Positions 33,523 through 42,374 of a stretch of DNA of 49,589 nt are shown piece by piece (positions within the stretch are counted from its first letter, which is position 1; each line of letters starts with the position of its first letter). Position numbers and translations under genes: made by a program. This stretch comes from Isosphaera sp. (GTDB lineage Bacteria; Planctomycetota; Planctomycetia; Gemmatales; Gemmataceae). The stretch is taken from NCBI GenBank assembly GCA_013822345.1, contig PNKH01000057.1, forward strand, positions 1 through 49,589. The letters run 5' to 3'. The notes beneath the pieces are model-generated. The model saw only the letters and a list, made by a program, of their open reading frames with translations. It was not told the DNA's origin and did not search any database.

Positions 33523-34218
33523 TCAGTGCCTCAGAGGGATGACGGTGCGGCACTTGCCGCCCGAAGACTGCTCCGGCAGTTTCGCGGCCAGCTCGACGGC
33601 AACGTGTTCGAGCCCGTGCTCAGCAAGCAGGCGCGTGATCGCGGCGTGCACGGAGAGCGCCAGCAATCCTCCCTGGCCCGAAGCAGACTTGTGGAAGCGG
33701 GCCGCGACCACGGCGGTCGCGGAGTGACTTCCGGATGCAATCGTCATGGCCATCCGCCTGCCGCCGGCAAGCATCCTGAAGAGGTCGCCGAGTCCGAGCC
33801 AGGCACGGAGCATGCGGACGGCCATCGCAGTTGCGACGGCCGTGCTCCGGTCGTCCAGCAGGAAGATTCCCGGCGTCCCGGTCGTGCCGGAGGTGGTCGC
33901 GAGCGTGTGCCTGCCGAGGAAACGCTCGCCGATCAGATTCGGGTTCCCGGCAAACGCACGGGCCTTGTCGATCGTCACCTCGCGGTCTGTGGCCCAGTCG
34001 TCGAAGCAGGCCATCAGCTCCCGTTTGCTGGTGACCGGGAGCAGCGTGGTGTCCTCGACCCGCCCCGGCAGGTCCCGGTAGAGGTCGCGGTAGTAGGGCG
34101 AGGCGGCGCGGGCGTAGGCCACCATCTCGGCCAGCCGGGCGCGTTGCCGCCCGGCGACTTTCTCCAACTTGCGTGATGCGAACGCTTCGCGGAGTGTCCA
34201 GAAGAGTCCCTCGCTCAT
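33523..34218 (-). pseudogene. Adenylate-forming ligase (PaaK/CapK-like) with internal deletion
   Basis: 231 codons from ATG 34218 (AGGAG upstream), about half the usual 430-460. The N-terminal half is normal: AYARAASPYYRDLYRDLPG and the AMP-binding loop LATTSGTTGTPGIFLLDD. After AARFHKSASG and SVHAAI the frame continues straight into what looks like the C-terminal end of such enzymes (LLAEHGLEHVAVELAAKLPE then SPGGK-like SSGGKCRTVIPL). The middle of about 200 residues is missing in frame. It is unlikely to be active. It lies between the ICMT-like and glycosyltransferase genes. Confidence 0.65.
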
Positions 34219-34243
34219 GGTCTCGCTCCTGCCGAATCCGTAC

Positions 34244-34852
34244 TCACGGCGTGTGAAGGAGGACCGGAAGGGCGGCCACGTTGTGGAGGACCTCGGTCAC
34301 CTCGAACCCGACGATCGACAGGAGGAACCACATCGAATCAAGAAATGCCCGCCGTAGCCGCTTCGGGTGAATCTCGTAACAGTCCGGCTCTCGGAAGAGC
34401 GAGAATCGGGGAACGAAGCGGGGCACCACGGAACAATACTGCTCATACTCGGCACCGAAGGTCTGCCTCAGTTCGCGCTCTTCGTTCAGCACCACCCACG
34501 GGTAGTAGGCGACAAAGAAGGCGAGCAGGAGGATCCCGAAGAGGAGGTTTTCGCTCGCTAGTCCGAGCCCGGTGGCCCCGAGGAGGCTCCCGAGGTAGAG
34601 GGGGTTTCTGACGACCGAGTACGGCCCGAGGGTCACGAGCGTCTTCCGCTTGTACCCGTAGATGTAGAGCGAGCACCAGAGGCGGATAAACGCGGCTGCG
34701 ACAAGCAGCGTGTACCCCGCGGCCTCAAACGAGATGTCGGTCAGGCTCCCGTGCTCCCACGAGTGGCGTGTAAAGAGGAGGACGACGGCCGAGGCGACGA
34801 TGAGAACCCTTGAGGCGAGAATCCGATAGCGAGCGAGCGTGGCGGCAATCAT
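34244..34852 (-). CDS. ICMT/PEMT-like membrane methyltransferase family protein
   Basis: 202 aa from ATG 34852. About five helices and the isoprenylcysteine-methyltransferase motif GPYSVVRNPLYLGSLLGATG and LNEERELRQTFGAEYEQYC. These proteins methylate small or lipid substrates with SAM; the substrate is unknown. It seems intact and stands 5' of two broken genes, in an apparent former operon: methyltransferase, adenylate-forming ligase, glycosyltransferase. Confidence 0.85.
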   Translation of the reverse strand: MIAATLARYRILASRVLIVASAVVLLFTRHSWEHGSLTDISFEAAGYTLLVAAAFIRLWCSLYIYGYKRKTLVTLGPYSVVRNPLYLGSLLGATGLGLASENLLFGILLLAFFVAYYPWVVLNEERELRQTFGAEYEQYCSVVPRFVPRFSLFREPDCYEIHPKRLRRAFLDSMWFLLSIVGFEVTEVLHNVAALPVLLHTP

Positions 34853-34871
34853 GACCGAGCCTATCGTTGTC

Positions 34872-35027
34872 TCCGGTCATTGCGACCGGACGGGAGCGAG
34901 TATGCGAGCCGTGGAATATGGCCTCGTCGCACTTCTTCCTCTCGTTCCGAAACTGGTTGATGAGGGAGACCATGACGAAGACATTCAAGACCGCCACACC
35001 CGATATAGCGATGAATCCGACCGCGGC
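34872..35027 (-). pseudogene. Fragment of a second CzcA-type RND gene
   Basis: Translated on the minus strand this gives AAVGFIAISGVAVLNVFVMV, SLINQFRN, DEAIFHGSHTRSRPVAMT. It matches the intact CzcA next door (AAVGFIALSGVAVLNGLVMV, then DEAIVHGSLTRLRPVVMT). It lacks everything upstream and downstream, has diverged in both nucleotide and protein sequence, and abuts the stop of the intact gene. Confidence 0.8.
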
Positions 35028-35033
35028 GGAACC

Positions 35034-38000
35034 TCACGTCGCCTGCTCGGTATGTCCGGCCCCGTGCGTCTCCCGCATGATCAGTCGGTAGAGGGCCGGG
35101 AGGACGAACAGCGTGAGCGCTGTGGAGGAAACAATCCCCCCAATGACGACGACGGCGAGCGGGCGCTGTACCTCCGCCCCCGTGCCGGTCGCAAGCGCCA
35201 TCGGCACGAACCCGAGCGCGGCGACGACCGCCGTCATCACCACCGGGCGGAGCCGTGTGAGCGACCCATGGACGATCGCCTCGTCCCGTCCCATTCCCTG
35301 GAAGTACAGGCCGTTGATGAACGATACCATGACGAGCCCGTTCAGGACCGCGACGCCGGAAAGGGCGATGAACCCGACGGCCGCCGAGATCGAAAACGGC
35401 AGACCGCACAGCCAGAGCGACACGATCCCGCCGGAGAGGGCGAGAGGCACCGCGCTGAACACCATGAGCGCCTGGCGGACGGAACCGAAGGTGCTGAAAA
35501 GGAGGAGGAAGATGAAAAAGAAGCATGCCGGGACCACGATCGTGAGCCGCTTCTTCGCAGTGGTCAGGTTCTCGAACTGCCCGCCCCAGGTGGCCCAGTA
35601 GCCGGCGGGTAACTTCACTCTCTCGATGGCGGCCTGCGCATCCGCCACGAACCCGCCTAGGTCGCGGCCGCGGACGTTCGCCTGAATCACGATGCGGCGT
35701 TTTCCGTTCTCGCGGCTGATCTGGTTCGGGCCGTCCACCAAGCTCAGTTCGGCGACGGCATGAAGCGGCACGAACCCTGGGGAGTGATCGATTCCCTCTT
35801 CCGCCGCGATGTCGCGTTCCGCCTCGGGCGGCGGGAGCGGCACCGGGAGACGCCGGAGCATCTCCAAATCGGCCCGGAGCGATTCGGGGAGCCGGACGAG
35901 CAGGTTGAACCGCCGGTCACCCTCGAAGACGAAGCCGGCCTCCCGGCCGCCGACCGCGGTCGCGATCACGTCCTGCACGTCCTGCACGTCCAACCCGAAC
36001 CGGGAGGCTTCCTTCCGCTTGACCGAAATGTCAAGCATTGGCAGGCCGGAGACCTGCTCCACCTTCACGTCCGCCGCGCCGGGCACCTTCCGCAGCGCCT
36101 GGAAGATCTCCTGCGCGACCGGGAGCATCAGCTCGTAGTCGTCGCCGAAGAGCTTCACGGCGACGTCACTCCGCACGCCGGCGATGAGCTCGTTGAACCG
36201 CATCTGGATCGGCTGGGTGAACTCGTAGTTGTTCCCGGGGAGCTTCTCGACCAGGCTCCGAACGCGCCCCACGAGGTCGGCCTTCGGGAGGGCCGGGTCC
36301 GGCCACTCGGCCTGGGGCTTGAAGATGACGAAGGTGTCCGAGATGTTCGGTGGCATCGGGTCGGCCGCGATTTCGGCCGTCCCCGTCTTCGAGAACACGA
36401 ACGCGACCTCCGGGAGGCTGCTCACCGCCTTCTCTACCGAGAACTGCATCTCCTGGGACTGGGTGAGGCCGGTCCGGGGCATCCGGAGGGCTTGGAGCGC
36501 CATGTCCTTCTCGTCGAGGGTCGGGACGAACTCCTGACCCAACGTGGAGAAGAGCGCCAGGGTGAGACCGAAGATGATGGCCGCGGTGCCCACCACCGGC
36601 AGTGCGAAGCGGAGCACGAAGGCGAGAGCCGGCTCGTACGCCCGCTTGAGGAGGCGGATGAGAACGTTTTCCTTCTCCGTGATGTTCCCCGTCAGCCCGA
36701 GGGCCACCATCGCCGGGATGAAGGTGAGGGAGAGCACGAACGCCGCGCACAGGGCGAAGATGACGGTGATCGCCATCGGCTGGAACATCTTCCCCTCGAC
36801 ACCGGTCAGGAACAGGATCGGGATGTAGACCGTGATGATGATGGCCTCGCCAAAGGCGGTGGCACCCCGCACCTCCTTGCTCGCCGCGAACACCGTCTCC
36901 AGACGCTCCTTGAGCGTTAGTCGGCGGCCGAGGTGGTGTTGCCGCTCCGCGAGGCAGCGGACGCAGTTCTCGACGATGATGACGGCCCCGTCCACAATGA
37001 GGCCGAAATCGATGGCCCCGAGGCTCATCAGGTTCCCGCTGACCCGGCTCTGGACCATGCCGATCGCGGTGAGGCACATCGAGAGCGGGATGGCGAGCGC
37101 CGTGATGAGGGCGGCCCGGATGTTCCCAAGCAGGACGAACAGGACGACAATGACGAGGATCGCCCCCTCGGTCAGGTTCTTCTCGACGGTGCCAATCGTC
37201 GAATCGACGAGCTTGGTGCGGTTCAAGACCGGCTTCACCCGGGTGCCGCGGGGGAGCGATTTGTTCACCTGCGTGAGCTTCTCGTCCACCGCCTTCGAGA
37301 CGGTTCGGCTGTTCTCGCCGATGAGCATGAGCGCCGTCCCGACGACCACTTCCTCCCCGTTCTCGCTCGCCGAACCGGTCCGGAGTTCCGAGCCGATGAC
37401 CACCGAGCCGATGTCCCGCACCCGGACCGGAATCCCGCCCCGCTCCCGGACGACCACGTCCGCGATCTCCTCCTCGTTCCGGAGCAGCCCCGAGGAGCGG
37501 ACGACGTAGGACTCGCCCCGCTGCTCGATGTAGCCCGCCCCACGGCTCTGGCTGTTCCGTTCGAGTGCGGTGAGGATGTCGGTGAGGCTGACCTTGAATG
37601 CGACGAGCTTCGCCGGGTCGGGCTGAACCACGTAGTGCTTGAGGTACCCTCCGATCGCGTCCACGCCGGCGACGCCTGGTACTGTCTTCAGTTGCGGGCG
37701 GACGACCCAGTCCTGGAGCTCCCGGAGGTACGCGGCCTTCTCAAGCGGCGTCCGGAGGGTGCGGCCCTCGGGGGTGCGGTACGAGCCGTCGCCCTGAAAC
37801 CCCGCCTCCCCGGCTTCGGCCCTCGTCCGTTCCGACGCCTGCCGCTCGTACTCGACCACCCACATGTAGATCTCCCCAAGGCCGGTCGAGATCGGCCCCA
37901 TCTTCGGCTCGGCCCCCGGCGGGAGCGCCGCCCGGGCCTCGGTCAGCCGCTCGTTCACCTGCTGCCGGGCGAAGTAGATGTCCACCGCGTCGTCGAAGAC

Positions 38001-38285
38001 GGCGGTCACCTGGGAAAAGCCGTTCCTGGACAGCGACCGGGTGTAGGACAGGCCGGGGATGCCCGCGAGGGCGGTCTCGACGGGGAAGGTGATCTGCTTC
38101 TCCACCTCCGGCGGCGAGAAGGCCGTGTAGACGGTGTTGATCTGGACTTGGTTGTTGGTGATGTCCGGCACGGCGTCGATCGGTAGCCGGAGGAGCGACT
38201 CGACCCCGACGAGCGCGGCACCCACGGTGAGGAGGACGACAAGGAGCCGGTGGTGGATGGAGAAGTGGAGGACTCTCTCAAGCAT
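35034..38285 (-). CDS. czcA: CzcA-type heavy-metal RND permease
   Basis: 1083 aa from ATG 38285. Classical CzcA/CusA features: LPIDAVPDITNNQVQINT near the N-terminus, TM4 relay GAIDFGLIVDGAVIIVEN near residue 410, and two large periplasmic loops. The C-terminal helices include GVAVLNGLVMVSFING and LRPVVMTAVVAALGFVPMAL. The last 20 residues have His (MRETHGAGHTEQAT). It differs clearly from the pump at 6050. It would export Co/Zn/Cd or Cu/Ag with its adaptor and outer channel encoded just upstream (15-bp and 19-bp gaps). The metal cannot be told from sequence alone. Confidence 0.95.
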   Translation of the reverse strand: MLERVLHFSIHHRLLVVLLTVGAALVGVESLLRLPIDAVPDITNNQVQINTVYTAFSPPEVEKQITFPVETALAGIPGLSYTRSLSRNGFSQVTAVFDDAVDIYFARQQVNERLTEARAALPPGAEPKMGPISTGLGEIYMWVVEYERQASERTRAEAGEAGFQGDGSYRTPEGRTLRTPLEKAAYLRELQDWVVRPQLKTVPGVAGVDAIGGYLKHYVVQPDPAKLVAFKVSLTDILTALERNSQSRGAGYIEQRGESYVVRSSGLLRNEEEIADVVVRERGGIPVRVRDIGSVVIGSELRTGSASENGEEVVVGTALMLIGENSRTVSKAVDEKLTQVNKSLPRGTRVKPVLNRTKLVDSTIGTVEKNLTEGAILVIVVLFVLLGNIRAALITALAIPLSMCLTAIGMVQSRVSGNLMSLGAIDFGLIVDGAVIIVENCVRCLAERQHHLGRRLTLKERLETVFAASKEVRGATAFGEAIIITVYIPILFLTGVEGKMFQPMAITVIFALCAAFVLSLTFIPAMVALGLTGNITEKENVLIRLLKRAYEPALAFVLRFALPVVGTAAIIFGLTLALFSTLGQEFVPTLDEKDMALQALRMPRTGLTQSQEMQFSVEKAVSSLPEVAFVFSKTGTAEIAADPMPPNISDTFVIFKPQAEWPDPALPKADLVGRVRSLVEKLPGNNYEFTQPIQMRFNELIAGVRSDVAVKLFGDDYELMLPVAQEIFQALRKVPGAADVKVEQVSGLPMLDISVKRKEASRFGLDVQDVQDVIATAVGGREAGFVFEGDRRFNLLVRLPESLRADLEMLRRLPVPLPPPEAERDIAAEEGIDHSPGFVPLHAVAELSLVDGPNQISRENGKRRIVIQANVRGRDLGGFVADAQAAIERVKLPAGYWATWGGQFENLTTAKKRLTIVVPACFFFIFLLLFSTFGSVRQALMVFSAVPLALSGGIVSLWLCGLPFSISAAVGFIALSGVAVLNGLVMVSFINGLYFQGMGRDEAIVHGSLTRLRPVVMTAVVAALGFVPMALATGTGAEVQRPLAVVVIGGIVSSTALTLFVLPALYRLIMRETHGAGHTEQAT

Positions 38286-38300
38286 ACTGTTGCCGTCTTC

Positions 38301-39314
38301 TTAGTGTTCGTGCTCGGCTTCGCCCTTTTCGAGCTCGGCTTGGAGGATGAAGGTGTTCCCGGCCGCGTACCGCTCGCCGGCCCGGAGCCCTTTCAGGATC
38401 TCGACCGAGTCCTGGTCCCTCCGGCCGGGGAGGACTGGTCGGGCCTCGAAGTGCCCGGCCGTTTCCTCGACGAAGACCACCGTCTTCCCCTCGCTCGTCC
38501 GGAGCGATTCGGCGCTCACCGCGAGCGGGACGGCGGTGTCTTCAAGAACGACGTCGCCGGTCACGAACGTCCCCGGCTGGTGCGAGGCGGTCGGGTTCGG
38601 GAGAACAGCCCGGACGAACCGGGACTGGGTTTCCGGGTCCGTCACCGGCGAGAGGAACGAGACCACCGACTCTACCGTCCCTTGGCCGTTGGGGAATCGG
38701 ATCAGCACCTGTTGGCCGAGGCGGACCTTGGTGAAGTCCGCCGGGAAGACAAAAAAGTCCGCGAACAGCTCGCCGTAATCCGCCACCTCGAAGAGGACAC
38801 TCGTGTCGGTGACCGATTCGCCGACGGTGGCGTGGCGGCGGACCACAATGCCCGGGATTTGCGACGTGACCTCGAACGGCTGGAGGCTCTGGTTGTTCTC
38901 CACCACGGCCACTGCCTCCCCCCGCCCGACGGGGTCGCCGAGCCGCTTCCGGACCTCGCGGATAACGCCCGCGAACCGCGGGGAAACGTGCGCGACGCGG
39001 TCCTCGTGGGGGACTAGTTTTCCGGTCAGAGAGATGGTGATGTTCAGCCGCGACGGCCCGGCGGTGAGGACTGTTAGACCGACCCGGCGCATCGTCTCGG
39101 GCGAAAGCTCGATCCTACCCTCTTCCTCCCCGTGCCCGTGTTCGTGTCCGGCTTCCTCGCCGCCCTTGGCTTCCCCCTCCTCAGCGTGGCCGTGCTCGCC
39201 ATGTCCCTCGTGCCCCTCTTCCGCCCGGGCCGGGTGAGCCAACACCCCGATGCCCAGCACGAGTGCGAGTCCGCATCCCACGAGCCGCGACCGTTCGATT
39301 CTCTGCGCCATCAT
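38301..39314 (-). CDS. czcB: CzcB-type periplasmic adaptor with His-rich N-terminus
   Basis: 337 aa; start at ATG 39314 or the adjacent ATG 39311, which has better spacing to AGAAGG. Signal peptide, then a His/Glu-rich stretch (EEGHEGHGEHGHAEEG and HEHGHGEEEG) as in CzcB and SilB, which binds metal. Next are the lipoyl half-motif region (GVIREVRKRLGDPVGRGE), a second lipoyl part (GIVVRRHATVGESV), and the beta-barrel. There is no long helical hairpin, so it is a short adaptor. It links the RND pump and the outer-membrane channel. Confidence 0.93.
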   Translation of the reverse strand: MMAQRIERSRLVGCGLALVLGIGVLAHPARAEEGHEGHGEHGHAEEGEAKGGEEAGHEHGHGEEEGRIELSPETMRRVGLTVLTAGPSRLNITISLTGKLVPHEDRVAHVSPRFAGVIREVRKRLGDPVGRGEAVAVVENNQSLQPFEVTSQIPGIVVRRHATVGESVTDTSVLFEVADYGELFADFFVFPADFTKVRLGQQVLIRFPNGQGTVESVVSFLSPVTDPETQSRFVRAVLPNPTASHQPGTFVTGDVVLEDTAVPLAVSAESLRTSEGKTVVFVEETAGHFEARPVLPGRRDQDSVEILKGLRAGERYAAGNTFILQAELEKGEAEHEH

Positions 39315-39333
39315 CTTCCTTCTCCCGAATTCC

Positions 39334-40659
39334 CTACAGTGGTGTGCCAAGCAACTTCTCGACCTCGGCGATGAGCCGGTGATAGCGAGCTCCCGCCTGG
39401 ATGTGCTCCCGGCGGACCTCGACGAGCGTCCGCTGAGCGTCGAGCAAGTCGAGTTGCGAATACAGCCCCTGCGCGAACCCGGCCCGTGCGAGCGCGAGCG
39501 CCTCCTCGGTCCGCGGGACGATTTCCCTCGCCATGCTCTCCGCCTCTTCCTTCGCCTGAACGATCTCTTGGTAGAGGCCGAAGACCGCGGCGCGGAGACG
39601 GACCTCGACCGAGGCCGTCTCGACTTTCGACTTCTGCGCCTGCGCCTCGCTCGACGCGATGTCACCCTGCGCGCGGTCGAAGATCTTGAGCGGGAAGCTC
39701 ACCCCGGCGACGACCGCATGGTCGTCCCAGTCCCGCCCCTGGCGCCACGCGCCGGAGACGACCACGTCCGAGACGCGCCGCGACCGGGCGAGGGCCGTCT
39801 CGGCCGCCCGGACCCTCTCTTCGGCCACGGCGATTCTCCGGTCGGGCGCGCCATCTATCCGCGCGAGCAGCGAACCCAGGGCGGGGAGCGGGTGGGTGGA
39901 GAACAGGTCGCCCGTCGCTCTCCCGATCTTCGCACCGCGACTCCCCCAGTTCGCGGCGAGTTGTTGCTTGGAAGCCTCGAGGGTCCGTCTCGTCCGCCGC
40001 ACCGAGTTCTTCGCCCGGGCCGCGAGTATTTGCGCCCGCTTCTCTTCGAGCGCCGACCCGACGCTCGCCTTGATGCGACGCTCGACCGCCTTGACCAACT
40101 CCTCCGCCTGGGCGAGCGCGAGCCCGGCGAGTCGGACATCCTCCTGGGCGCTCACAACCTCGATGAAATGCACGGTGGCCGTTCCGAGCACCTCCACCCG
40201 TGCCGATTCGTACTCGACCCGGATGCGGTCCCGGGTGGCGGTCGCGGCCGCCGCCCGGAGTTCCCGCTTGTCCCCGAGTTCGATGAGCTGACTCAGTTGC
40301 AGCGTGTTCTGGTACTGGACCTGGTTTCTGAACGCCCCTGACCCGACGAAGTTCTCGGGGCTGATGGAGAGTTCGGGGTTCGGCCGGAGACCGGCCTGAA
40401 TCACCTTCGCCTCGCTCGACCGGACCTCCCACGAGTACGCGGCAAGCCGCGGGCTTCCCTTTAAGGTGGCGGCTATCACCTCCCGCAGGCTGACATCCCC
40501 GGCAAGGTCGAGGGAGGAATCGATCCCGGCTTGATGCTCGACTGACGAATCCTCGCCGCCCTCAGCCGGCAGCGACTCTGCGGAGTTGATGGCCCAGACC
40601 GGGCCGCCGGCTATGTGCGCGGAGAGGACGATCCCGACAAGGAAACCTCGTTTCTTCAT
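39334..40659 (-). CDS. czcC: CzcC-type outer-membrane efflux channel (TolC family)
   Basis: 441 aa from ATG 40659 (MKKRGFLVG). Signal peptide, then two OEP repeats with long amphipathic helices: SLREVIAATLKGSPRLAAYS and NPELSISPENFVGSGAFRNQ in the first half. The second half has VVSGAWRQGRDWDDHAVVAG and FPLKIFDRAQGDIASSEA. No lipobox Cys. It completes a czcCBA operon. Confidence 0.92.
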   Translation of the reverse strand: MKKRGFLVGIVLSAHIAGGPVWAINSAESLPAEGGEDSSVEHQAGIDSSLDLAGDVSLREVIAATLKGSPRLAAYSWEVRSSEAKVIQAGLRPNPELSISPENFVGSGAFRNQVQYQNTLQLSQLIELGDKRELRAAAATATRDRIRVEYESARVEVLGTATVHFIEVVSAQEDVRLAGLALAQAEELVKAVERRIKASVGSALEEKRAQILAARAKNSVRRTRRTLEASKQQLAANWGSRGAKIGRATGDLFSTHPLPALGSLLARIDGAPDRRIAVAEERVRAAETALARSRRVSDVVVSGAWRQGRDWDDHAVVAGVSFPLKIFDRAQGDIASSEAQAQKSKVETASVEVRLRAAVFGLYQEIVQAKEEAESMAREIVPRTEEALALARAGFAQGLYSQLDLLDAQRTLVEVRREHIQAGARYHRLIAEVEKLLGTPL

Positions 40660-40767
40660 AGGCTGCGAACTCCGAGAACTGGTTGCGAGGGCGCGCCAAT
40701 ACGCTTGGCCGCGGGACTGCGACAGCACGGGCTCGGCTGCCCGCTGCTCAATCTGGGGCCGTGAGGA

Positions 40768-41202
40768 TCAGACGAGGAGGATGACGGTCTTCCGGACGGT
40801 GTGCACGTCCGAAGAACGCGGGTGCATGAGCGAATTGCGATCGCGTGAAAGGCGGCTCGTGAAGGCGACGGTGGGGGCGAGTCGGGGAGGCATCGTGACA
40901 AAAAGGAGCGGCGGCGCAACAAGGTAGTCCGCGCCCGTGGCCGGCCGTTGGGCGGCACCGTCAGAGATCGTCACGTCCTCGCACCCGTGGCAATGGAGCG
41001 AATCGCTCGTCAGACTGCCCTCGCTGCCTCCGGCCTCGGAACGAATCCCCTCGACATCGAGACACCTTCCGTCATCGCCCGACACTTCCAGCCGGGCGGC
41101 ACCGTCGGCGGGGAGGCAAAGCACGAATCCCCGGCCGAGAACGCCGGAAAAGACCAGCGCGGCACTGCAAAGCCAGAGGAGTGTTCGCCGGAGATGCCCC
41201 AT
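40768..41202 (-). CDS. Small secreted Cys/His protein heading the czc operon
   Basis: 144 aa from ATG 41202 (MGHLRRTLLW). Signal peptide about 1-25, then FVLCLPADGAARLEVSGDDG, RCLDVEG, a CHGC segment (SLHCHGCEDVTIS) and a hydrophobic end TVILLV. It is 108 bp upstream of czcC. Cys-rich small exported proteins of this kind often precede czc-like genes, as far as I recall, but have no agreed function. The reading frame is open far upstream (to 41511), which comes from a truncated gene and not from this protein. It may bind metal in the periplasm. Confidence 0.72.
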   Translation of the reverse strand: MGHLRRTLLWLCSAALVFSGVLGRGFVLCLPADGAARLEVSGDDGRCLDVEGIRSEAGGSEGSLTSDSLHCHGCEDVTISDGAAQRPATGADYLVAPPLLFVTMPPRLAPTVAFTSRLSRDRNSLMHPRSSDVHTVRKTVILLV

Positions 41203-41206
41203 GCGA

Positions 41207-41235
41207 CCGACGATACACTGAACCCCGTTCGTCGG
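41207..41235. promoter_or_regulatory. Operator-like dyad CCGACGA...TCGTCGG ahead of the czc leader gene
   Basis: Perfect 7-bp arms (41207-41213 and 41229-41235), 15 nt apart, located 5-33 nt upstream of the start at 41202. It could be a regulator site or an mRNA stem near the ribosome site. Confidence 0.35.
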
Positions 41236-41324
41236 CCAAGCGCCAATAACCGCGACTCCAGATCCAGTCACGATTCGGGAAGTCAGATTCGGCCGCTTCC
41301 CCGAGATGTTCCATTTATTCTGAA

Positions 41325-41511
41325 CCTTCCGCCTCTCCCGCTCGGGGCACTTGAGCGTGACGAGGAGGGCGCCCTTGGTTACGCGCTGCTGGTACTTCAC
41401 GTGCGCCGCCCCGACGGACGGACGCAGGTTGTTGAGCACCGTCTGCGCGCGGGCTTCCTGACGCCAGACCGGCTTCATTTCGCCGGTGGCGCTGCCCATC
41501 TCGTAGTCCAC
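41325..41511 (-). pseudogene. Short coding remnant downstream of the tail-anchored protein
   Basis: From GTG 41511, just after the preceding stop, about 60 codons have good coding character (MKPVWRQEARAQTVLNNLRP, GAAHVKYQQRVTKGALLVTL and KCPERER). After about 41325 GC at third positions drops and the frame runs on into the czc leader gene. It looks like a small gene whose end was lost where the czc segment was joined. Function unknown. Confidence 0.4.
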
Positions 41512-41514
41512 GGG

Positions 41515-42099
41515 TCAGACGCAGGCGGCGACGATGGCGGCCAGGATGGCGAGACCGACGAGCTTCCCGCGATGCCGCCCCGGCTCCTTCACGACCGGGG
41601 CTTCGGACTTGACCGCGGCTGCTTCCAGCGCGGGCTTCGTCCGGGCGACGATCGTGGCCAGGTTGGGCGCGAGCGTGTCGTCCTCGGCCACCTTGGCCGC
41701 GTACGCGATCAGGTACCCGTACGTGCCGTCGGCGGCGGTGAGCCGGACGAGCGCGAAGCCCTGGACCTGACGCTCGATCATGAACGTCTGGACCGGCTCC
41801 TCGCAGCCCGCCGGGACCGCTTGGAACTCGCACGCCGATTCCGCCACCAGGTTGTACACCGTACCCGTACGCCCCGCCCAGATCAGGGTGGGGAAGGCGC
41901 TCGTGCCGAGCGCGTGCAGGGCCGGAAACACCTGACGGACTGACTGCCGGACCGGGTCACGCGGCCCCGCGAGCTGCTTTTTGCTCGTGACGACGTCCCC
42001 TGCCGGGTTCGCCACCACGAACTGCCACTCGCGGAAGTGCGTGCCGAGGAAGGCGGTGAGCTTCGTGACGACACCCTCGGTCGTGTAGGCCGCTCCCAA
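41515..42099 (-). CDS. Hypothetical protein with C-terminal membrane anchor
   Basis: About 194 aa. The only in-frame start near the 5' end is TTG 42099, with GGGAGGG 13 nt upstream. No N-terminal signal. It reads VVTKLTAFLGTHFREWQFVV and LIWAGRTGTVYNLVAES; two Cys are in the middle (ACEF and GCEEPV). Near the C-terminus basic residues precede a helix (GKLVGLAILAAIVAACV) that ends the protein, so it is tail-anchored. I do not recognise a family. It lies downstream of the giant Asp/His-rich gene but after its terminator. Confidence 0.55.
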   Translation of the reverse strand: MGAAYTTEGVVTKLTAFLGTHFREWQFVVANPAGDVVTSKKQLAGPRDPVRQSVRQVFPALHALGTSAFPTLIWAGRTGTVYNLVAESACEFQAVPAGCEEPVQTFMIERQVQGFALVRLTAADGTYGYLIAYAAKVAEDDTLAPNLATIVARTKPALEAAAVKSEAPVVKEPGRHRGKLVGLAILAAIVAACV

Positions 42100-42374
42100 A
42101 GATACGGACCACCCTCCCCCTAGTCAAAAATACGTGCGGTGTTGAGCACTTGCTCACTCCACCGCGAAGTGAGCCGTACGAATTTCTCGCACGCACCCGG
42201 CGTGTTGGGTGCGTTTCGTCCGGCCGCCCTGAAATGGGTCGGCTTGTGCTACTGCAGCAAAGCCTTGGGGAAAAAACCGGCTCGAACTCCATCGTGAAGT
42301 TCGAGCCGTTTCACGCGCGCTGTCTACATCCTGGACAGTTTATCGGACACTCCGAGGGGTTACACCGTGACGGC
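42100..42374. other. Gap containing the terminator of the giant gene
   Basis: 275 bp. Apart from the terminator at 42271-42308 I see only a TACTGCAGCAAAGCCT stretch (42247-42262). A similar GCAGTAGCAAAGCCT stretch lies at 45281-45295 on the other side of the giant gene. Confidence 0.4.
42271..42308 (-). terminator. Rho-independent terminator of the giant gene
   Basis: Read on the minus strand: an 11-bp perfect stem CGGCTCGAACT / AGTTCGAGCCG (42298-42308 and 42278-42288) with a 9-nt loop, then a T-run (six A on the plus strand at 42271-42276). It lies about 67 nt after the stop at 42375. Confidence 0.87.

Noticed and set aside
36933-38186. 417-codon plus-strand frame opposite czcA
   Set aside because: Shadow of czcA; no start signal and no recognisable motif.
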